Assembly (NCBI GenBank): GCA_038030265.1
Contig: CM075943.1
Location: 44,330,001 to 44,394,000, forward strand
Direction: 5' to 3'
DNA from: Corythucha ciliata
Taxonomy: Eukaryota > Arthropoda > Insecta > Hemiptera > Tingidae
DNA length: 64,000 bases
Shown: positions 56,483 to 64,000 of the stretch, one piece after another
Numbering within the stretch: the first letter of the stretch is position 1
Layout of the letters: each line of letters begins with the position of its first letter
The notes under the pieces: model-generated
What the model was told of the DNA's origin: nothing
Seen by the model: only the letters and a program-made list of their open reading frames with translations
The model's database searches: none
Program-made: the position numbers and the translations under genes

Positions 56483-58904
56483 TTCGTTTCGACCTCAGAC
56501 CTTCAGCTACCTGAGTTACTCGGTCCTGGTCTCAACAGCCCGGCAATTGAGCCGTTACACCGGATGACAACGACCAACCACAGAATTCCTCGCCGACGAG
56601 TATTCGGCGGAAAAATTTCAACTTGGCGGGCTTCATCGGTGAAAATTAACCATAGAAAAGAGACTTTCGGCGATTTACATGCCGCTCGGCGGTAAATTTT
56701 GTCTCTCGGTGTCTGTATAGAGTACTTCCGGTTTCCTATACTGCATCGTGAATCTAAGATTTCTAGTTTCGTTCAAATGTATTTTAAAATTGGCTATATT
56801 ATCGTGAAATGTTTAATTCTTTAACGCTCTGTGACCTCAGTTGCACTTATACGCACGTACTCTGCGCGAACGCTTAGTGAAGATGGTGAAGAGCGGGTTA
56901 TTTGCAAATACCGAAAAGCCTTGACGATAATTTAAATTTGTACTATTTCCAACAAAATGACAACCGCCGTCCTGTCCCCCACCCCCTTATTCGACACATA
57001 CAAAAAGTTTTTTGTCCGTCCTTTTTTTGTGTGTGTGTGTGTTTTCATTCCTGCACAATACACTCATTTTTTTGCAAATCTGGCCTCCCCTCGTGACACA
57101 CCCCTCTTCACGGTCGCCTTCCCACCCCTTCCACCCCAACACACACACATTATCGTGTGTCGTCGATATTCTAAAATATTCCGCCACTGTCGAGTTTAAA
57201 AGAGAAGCCTTGAGTGAAGCTATAAAGGCTCATTTACAAGTGAACGTTTTGGGGAGGCGTTACGCAATTTTCAACCGCGCGGACCACTTTGTGTGTGCGT
57301 TTTGGTGCTGTTGAGTGGGAGGGGGGTGAGGCGATTGAAGTGTCGAGAAGAGTTTTTTTTTTTTTTTTTTGAAAGGGTGTGCGGGTTGGTGGAGCGTCCT
57401 TTTTTGAACGCGAGGTTTTGAATGATGTGAGGGGAGGGGGAGGGGAGTTTAATAACAGCCTATAGCTATCCATCAATTTAAAAAGCGGGAGAGTGACAGA
57501 GAAAGAGTATTTTTTTTCTTTAATTAGTGTTCTTTAAAGACATTTAAAGCGCGTGCTTTACATTTTTCTCTGCCTAAGTATTAACGCCTCGGGGGAACCA
57601 TCAAGAAGGAGGGTTTCGCGTTAAGTAGATGTGATTCAATTTTTCTCCCCTCAACTCCTTTCAATCATTCTCTCCCAATTTTCCCTTCCGGTAATCGTTT
57701 AAAACTTAATTTTTCGTCATAAACATGCCATTATAAATTAATTATTGGGACATCTAAATAGGCCCAAATCTGCCCCCTTTCCTTTTTTTTTTCTCTCACA
57801 AGAGTGCATGATAGAAAAAATAAAAATAAAAATGGAAAATTCTGACAGGTTTTTTAAGGACGGTCAGCTCCTCTTGTTCAGCGTGCTCTGAATTATGTAA
57901 CAGCAATCACCAAAGCAATTCATAACCAGGTTCTCCACCTCCTTTTTTCTTAGCCCCCCCCCCCAACACCCTTTTTTTTCCTCACTCGTCTTCCACTTCG
58001 CTTCGAGTTAACGATAATGTTATCATCGCGGATGAAAATGGGAAACAAAGAGGGTGAGCTGAATTTAAGGATGAGTTTGTGACAAGAAGGGAAGCCTTCC
58101 TAGTTTAGCGTCGGGGAGTGGCATTTAAAAAATATAATATTATGGTAATTTTTGAGGCAATCAACCAAGAAATTTTACCGGAAGAAGGCGTGCATTTAAT
58201 TTCCGACGATTTTTTTTTTTTTTCGTATCTATATGCTGTTCGAATGCAATTTCATTTAAATAATAGGGCCGGCGAACTGACACCGTATTGACGGTGAGGG
58301 GGGGGGGGTGGACCTCTTTGCATTCGAAAATCGAGTCAAAATATCAATATTAAATTGAGAGGGATACCGAAAGAGAGAAAGAAATAAAAAAAAGGAGTTA
58401 TACAACGATGAGTCTTCTAATCGCTTAATTAATGAGATTACGTCATCAATGTCCTTGACTCTTTTATCATATCTCAGCTTTGCAGTTGGCCGAGGTTTAA
58501 ATATTTTCATCGCAAAATATAAAACAACTTGGAATGAAACAAAAAAAAAAAAAAAAAACTCCCGAAAAATAAACAAAAATATTTTGGAGTCTTATAGTGA
58601 AATCAGGGAAATTCCTTAGGAGTGCGTTTCGTTGCGTGATAAAAAAGGGAGGGAGATGAGTGAGAGGGAAGCTCAGTGTGAACAATATTATACACCGACA
58701 TCGAATTTTTTAAGCTTTGTTTCCACGAACGGTCTCTCTTTTTATTCCACGACAGTGCATGTCGGCCTTAAACATTTCGCGCCCCCGGGCGAATATTTCA
58801 CCCGCCCCCCCCTCTCCTGAACTCACCGTGTCACCGTCTATAGAAAAAACCTTGATTTGGCGTTTAATCCATGTTGACCACAATTTTTTTTTTTTTTACC
58901 ATAA
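56483..58904. other. AT-rich stretch without recognised gene
   Basis: Host-like sequence with a GT microsatellite (57,028-57,041), T-runs (57,353-57,370), C-runs (57,955), G-runs (58,299) and poly-A at 58,540. ORFs are short and unlike known proteins. No promoter or exon could be supported. Confidence 0.4.
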
Positions 58905-59110
58905 GCACATAACTCTCAATTTCATCGGTGAATTGGCTATTTGTCACAATTTCTAACCGTGAGTAAGCTATTTGCCTCCATTTTGACCGCGAATTTGCGA
59001 TTTTTCTCTCTTTTGGCTGGGGATGGAATCGGGCCGGGCCGGGCTTCGACTCAAAATCGGCTCGGCCCGAGTCTGGAAACTTCGGCCCGGCCCGAGTTTT
59101 CTACGCTTGC
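58905..59110 (+). repeat. short family A block with GGGCC-rich transposon end
   Basis: Three or four family A units (TCAATTTCATCGGTGAATTG, TTTTGACCGCGAATTTGCG) are followed directly by GGGATGGAATCGGGCCGGGC and CGGCCCGGCCCGAGTTTTC. The pairing of a satellite block with a GC-rich transposon-like end repeats the pattern seen elsewhere. A related GCCCAGCCCGAGCG lies at 59,772. Confidence 0.55.
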
Positions 59111-60135
59111 ATAAATAGAGCATAAATCTGCACTCCAATGCAATGGCTAAAAAGCCCGCATTCCACCAATCACATGTACTTCGAGAGCGAGGAAAAAACA
59201 CCAAATGCGTGAGGGAGAAGAATTTTTCACAAAAGCACGCCTTTGCCTTGAACAAACGCTCGCTGTGTGGCTGTTGAGCTTTTTCGGTTCACACACTCTG
59301 GTGGACATTTCTCCCACAAGTCGACAACCTTTTAGCGCTACAGTGGGGGGGGGGGGTGGACTAGACTCACGGCTCCAAGGGTAGCACAATAAGCTACCCC
59401 TAAGCTTCCTTGCTAAGGGGAAATTGCCCCCCCCCCTCCAGATGAGCTTGACCAGACGTAGACTTGAGCTTTTTGGTATGAAAAGAGATTTCTCCACGTT
59501 TAAAGAGTTAGGCCAGTCAATATGAACATCGAAGATCGCAAATATGCATGTAATTGTTTTTTTTTTTTTTGCATGTTGTTAGGGCCAATGAGAGTAGTTT
59601 ATACTCAAGTTTGCAACCTTCAAAACCTTGTGCTCAACTCGTGGCACACGAAAAACCACGAAATTCCATCACTTTTTTTTTGTTTTTAAACAAAAATACC
59701 AGAAGACAGCGTTTTTCGAGGATGACCACAATACACATTGTTAAAGCCAACTAAATGTGCTACAATTTAAGCCCAGCCCGAGCGTCCTACGTTTGTTATT
59801 TTCGGAGATACAGCCAATCAAACAATATGTAATATCGCCAAACAGCGAGATTTTATTGATAGTGTTGTTTTTCAAAACCCGTAGCACTCAAACATAATGG
59901 TTCTACAGAATATCCACGCGAGAACAAATCTTAGGTATTAGCGTCAGTTTCAAATTTAGAATAAAATTAGGTCTCTAGGCCTTGTCATTTTCTCGAAAAT
60001 GAGATATATGTACAAGAAAAGATGTTAGGCGAATGATGAAGACATTGTGCTGAATTATGTTATATATTAATATGGAATATTATGTATAAAGAAATATAAA
60101 TAATTACTTAAAGAACTATATGTATAATCATGCTT
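59111..60135. other. unassigned stretch downstream of the minus-strand pseudogene
   Basis: Contains G- and C-runs (59,345; 59,425), a T-run (59,558) and AT-rich sequence. On the minus strand AATAAAATC (about 59,849-59,857) could be a polyadenylation signal for the pseudogene ending at 60,136. No coding sequence recognised. Confidence 0.4.
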
Positions 60136-63100
60136 TCATGTTAAATAGCCTTTGTGAGTGTAAGCCGATAAAAGTTCGTCTTCTGTAGCCCTTGTGTTGG
60201 GAAGTTCGTACAACGGTGTTGAGTCGTCCAAATCCTCTTTCTCTTCATCCATTTCGATGGCGACGACGTTGGTACAACTGCGCCCTTCGCAGGATGAGCA
60301 AAGAACAGAGCATTTGAGCCCTGCCTTCCTGCACGAGCAAGCATGTAAGCATCCTTTCTTGCACTTGCAGGATATCATTTTGAGGAGGGTTTCAGGAGCA
60401 GGCTCCGATGTCATTGTGACTGGCAGGAGACCTTGCTCACTAGTGGACCATCCCCAGTCACATGGGTTTTTGTTGACCCCCAACCATTTCTGTATCTGGT
60501 GGTAGGCCCTCCAAGAGTGTAAATGTGCTGCCTCTGTGGTGGGGGGGGGGAGGCGAGCAAGGTTCACTTTGGCCATCGCTGCTGATCGTACAAATGCCTT
60601 GTATCGCAGGATGTTGAGGGTTTCTTCGGCTCCGCCATACAAATTCGTCAACACCTTCTCACCAGCATCCGCAACCTGAGTTTGAGTGGATTCGGAGTCC
60701 AGGAAAATCGTGGCAAGCTCTACCCAGTGGTGGTTTTTCTGGAGCACATTTAGCTATCTCATCTTTCCTTGCCAAAAAGGGGCAGAAGTGGTGTCACACC
60801 CACTCATGGCATGCAGGAAAAGTACCATGCCACGTGGTACATGCAAGTCTCCACATTTGAACGAATTTGCTGAATATTGCGTGCACTCTGAGCCACCTCT
60901 GCCACCTTTCTGGAAGTACACATTTTGCTGGCCAGAGCTGATACCGTTCAAAAGGACCAGCAAATCCACATACTCTCCGATTACAAAAACCTGGTCGTGT
61001 GAATTGTTTTTGGAAAGGGCAGTCCTGACGATGTCTGCATCCGCATCTTCTTCCGACTGGTGAACTTCGATGCCTTGTCTCTTAAACTCAAAGATCATAA
61101 AGGAGATCAATCTTCGTTTGTTCGACTCATTCGAGAGGAATTTTGTTTGTGGCAATTTGGTGGGTGTTGATTCGTCAAATATAATGTCCGTGCATGAAAG
61201 AGAGGCACTGCGTCTGATGCGTTCGGCAGATTTAGTGTTCCTCATGGCAGCATTCTCAGGGTACCCATCAAATACGACAGCTACGTTTCTGCCAAAATGG
61301 TTGAAAACATAGGTGACATATCCTACTACGATAGTCCTGACCGTATCATTTTTATGCCAAACCACCGTGTGGAGGAGGTAACCACCATCGACAACACTAA
61401 ACGTTTGACGTCCTGGAATGATGTTCTCTGAGAGCGGTGTAAATGCAGCATAAAAGGTGGATTTTGTCCCCTTGCGCATCCCTTCTTCCGTGAATAAGGA
61501 AAGTGGGTATGTGATAGCTCAAATGCAAAATGCTCCTTCAGTTGTGCGTCTGATCTTTTAGTAACACAGACCCGCTGAAAGATGGTAAGAGGATCAACAT
61601 CAACTTTCTTGGTGAGTACTTGCAGCGAATTGGTGACTGATGCCAAAGTATTCACCTTGTCCTTACGTTTGAACGCCACTTTTCCGAAGTTGTTCCCCAC
61701 AATTTTCTGTGCTCCTTCTGCTCCCAGTTCGTGTGACAAGTGGCAGTTTATGTCAGGGCCTCCAACTATCCCACTGTATAGGGAAAGTAGCCGATTGGTA
61801 ACCGGAAATGGAGGATGGTTGTCAAACCAAAGCTTTAATTCATCAGCGTCGGCAGTGTCCCTCTTAATTCGGGATGCTCTCAAATCGACGTGCTGTTCTG
61901 ACGTTAGACTCGTAGTACCAGTGAAACCCTCAACTGCTTCACAAATGTTGAGCATTGAAACCATCCCCACTGTCCAGCGGGCTAGCACACTACTCGAGAT
62001 ACCTCGTCCATGAGTGAGCCCACCCTGGCTCTTCAGGGACCTCATAAGGACCTGTTCTATGGTCAAGTCCGTCCATAATCCTGACCAGAACTTATTAGAA
62101 CGACGTATTGTGAATGCTCCTCCAATAAACATGCGATACTCTTCACGTTCCATGTGCTTTTCCAACTCAAGCATGTCTTGAAGGTACAGTCGGGCAGTTT
62201 TTGCATAGAAAAAGTGTCCTGCAGCATGAAAGAATGGTAGCATCATGCCGACGCATTCTAGGTGGAGCTGCCAGTCTCCCATCCGCTCTGCTTGGATGAA
62301 AAGCTTCATGAGAGCCGTCATCCTATAATATTGGCACCAAAGCTTGGATGTGGGCCCATTATGTTCCATTTTTTCCAAAGAGGTCCTAAACTTGGCACTC
62401 ACAAGTTGAAGTGATTCATTCTCGCTGCCAAGAATTATCTCGTTCCCACACAGCAAGCTGTCCAATTCAGCACGTTCAACAATAGTAAGGTCGATCTTAT
62501 TCATTATCATTTCACCTAATGCAAGGTTGGCCAGTGTGTGAGCCCTTACGGCCCTGGAATACGCATGGCCATGAAGCATTTTATCTACGCTGTTTTCGGC
62601 GTAGATCGTTGTGAATAGTTCTTTTAGGCCACTTCCTGCCATGATACTTCCAATACACCCAAGAAAAGACATTAGGAGATGGAATCCACCGAGCCTCACC
62701 GCAGTATTTTTCAATTCTGGGTGCTGACCGCTAGCTACAATATCTCGAGCTTTAAGAAAGAGAGGCTGGTCAAATGTAACAAAGCAAGTTTTCTGAGAAT
62801 GTGCTGATGTTTTTCTGCTTGCTTCTACAAGGGAAGTCAGTATGGTATCGTAGTCTGTAGGTGGCGCGCGTATGAACGGTAGGTACACCACTTTTGAAAT
62901 CTGAAAGTCCATATCAGCTGTCTGTAGCTCCATGAAGCCATTCCAACCAGGCACACCAGGGGTTTTAGTCCATTTACCATACAACCATAAGATATCTGGA
63001 GCTGAAGGGAGTATCTCACTGACCTGGTGGGCAGGTAAATCAGTAATTGTTATTCTTGACAAGCCAGAATTTTTTCTCACTTTGCATGGTAGCAATGGGA

Positions 63101-64000
63101 CAGTCCCAAAAGAGCTGACTGTGTCAGCGGGCATGTAATTTTTCAGACGAGGGATTTCTTGGTCGGGCCATACAGCAGAGTGTGGTGTGATGCACAAGAT
63201 TCCTCCCATTTCATGAAAAGTATTTTCACCGTCAAGGGTGTTTACGTTAACGTCTGCGTTGTCCATGACGAACTGAATAAACGCACCTTTTTCAATTTTT
63301 GGAGAAGCTTCTGCACATGCGATTGCTGAACTTTCGAGGCGCATTGCCTCACTGTAGCTGCATGAAAAACCAATAGATGCACAGACGTTCACCAGGTGTT
63401 TGGAACCAAATTTTCTGTAAAGATATGCACCGATGCTTGTCAGTATTGGAGATATGAAGGATCGTGGCCTCACAGCATACATGAGTGCATGACACAAGGT
63501 CAAGCATTTTTTTCTCCATCCATCCAAATTGGTGCGTTTGTGTTTCATTATTATGGTTTCAAAAAATCTTTGCACCGTTTCAGGAATTGGTGATTCAATA
63601 TCTTGCAGAAAAGAATCCGATGGTGGATACTGGGTCAAGTTCATGGCTTCAGATCGTATATCTTCCAAACAAATCAGTGCTGCAGCTTCCACAACTCACA
63701 GCCTCTCCTCTTTCATATTACTTTTTCTTGCCTCGTACCACTTTTGGTATAAAATGTTCTGACCCAAGTTTCTGAAGCACAGCACTGGAGTTCGTCCTCG
63801 GCCAACTTCAGTTATTACAATTCTTTCTCCGTAATGTTTCATGAGATGAGCTTTGACCGTTCTCACGTCTGGAACGTAATCACCTGTAATCTGGTCCATT
63901 AGCTCCTGAAGCGAAAATTGGCATTCTTCGCTGTTCTCTTCCAGGTAGGAATAAATAGTCTGCATGATTTCAGTCAAATTACTTGCATCTGGATGCATTC
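60136..64000 (-). pseudogene. large multi-copy invertebrate protein family, broken copy, 5' end outside window
   Basis: Four minus-strand frames form one gene. 63,998-63,696 gives an N-terminal segment (QELMDQITGDYVPDVRTVKA). A TGA at 63,696-63,698 interrupts, and the same frame continues to about 61,500 with VMDNADVNVNTLDGENTFHE, FVTFDQPLFLKARDIV, VRLGGFHLLMSFLGCIGS and MLHGHAYSRAVRAHTLA. A one-base shift near 61,500 leads to the next frame (EGMRKGTKSTFY, FDGYPENAAMRNT, EEDADADIVRTAL, HAMSGCDTTSAPFWQGK). After a TAG at 60,754-60,756 the last part contains a cysteine cluster (ISCKCKKGCLHACSCRK, GLKCSVLCSSCEGRSC), resembling a CXC/TSO1-type DNA-binding module. I know this combination only as an unnamed, high-copy family in invertebrate genomes. 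The DN.D.N..T.DG and TFDQP motifs could be acidic catalytic positions of a transposase or nuclease, which is inference. Two stops and one shift make this copy non-functional. Confidence 0.75.

Noticed and set aside
63693..63698. A very short intron at GTGAGT in the minus-strand pseudogene, instead of a stop
   Set aside because: The nearest acceptor would give an intron of about 20 bases, which is too short to be spliced; an in-frame TGA is the simpler reading.

Overview
This window is a piece of animal nuclear DNA, most probably from an arthropod. It is almost entirely transposable elements stacked inside one another. The evidence is: introns with GT/AG borders, LINE, Ty3/Gypsy and Ty1/Copia coding remnants, 8-bp target duplications typical of hAT and P elements, AT-rich intergenic DNA with mononucleotide runs, and no operon-like gene packing. 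I found no intact single-copy host gene. Nearly every coding region carries stops, frameshifts or deletions. The exact species cannot be read from the sequence.

Left part (1-37 kb). Long arrays of degenerate ~30-bp repeats dominate. I call the families A (core TTTTAGCCGCGAATTAGCG), B (core TTTTTAGGGCGCGAATGG) and C (core AAATCCGCGAAATT). They are bordered by GC-rich hAT-like termini (CAGTGCCG..., CACTGGCGG..., CATGGGCGTAGCC...). Gypsy, LINE and MITE sequences interrupt them. Landmarks are a Gypsy remnant at the left edge, an LTR-less Gypsy pol block (2.4-4.5 kb), a reversed R1/LOA-like LINE (4.9-6.6 kb), a nearly complete two-ORF I-like LINE with a MITE between its ORFs (17.8-23.5 kb), a ~985-bp tandem duplication (25.1-27.0 kb) and a 5'-truncated LINE copy with a 12-bp target duplication (35.1-35.8 kb).

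Middle part (37-56.5 kb). This is a deeply nested complex. A Copia element on the minus strand (5' LTR near 56.3-56.5 kb, gag start at 56,168) is split by a pair of P-like elements. These share copies of the target GTAAGGGT, and one encodes a THAP domain across an intron. The Copia gag is split again by a Gypsy element with 145-bp LTRs (39,961-48,708). The 3' LTR of that Gypsy is itself split by three successively nested DNA elements. The innermost (44,735-48,214, target duplication GAGATGGC) is filled with a 20-bp satellite. The larger P-like element also hosts a 1.75-kb imperfect palindrome, foldback MITEs and a 2-kb hAT element with an exact 8-bp duplication (TTCATCAG).

Right part (56.5-64 kb). 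AT-rich DNA without recognisable genes is followed by a minus-strand, multi-ORF pseudogene that runs off the window. It encodes a large protein with a C-terminal cysteine-rich CXC-like module and a DG/GCDTTS-type central region. I recognise it as a multi-copy invertebrate family but cannot name it. The main biological theme is repeated insertion, with short satellites riding inside non-autonomous hAT-like transposons.
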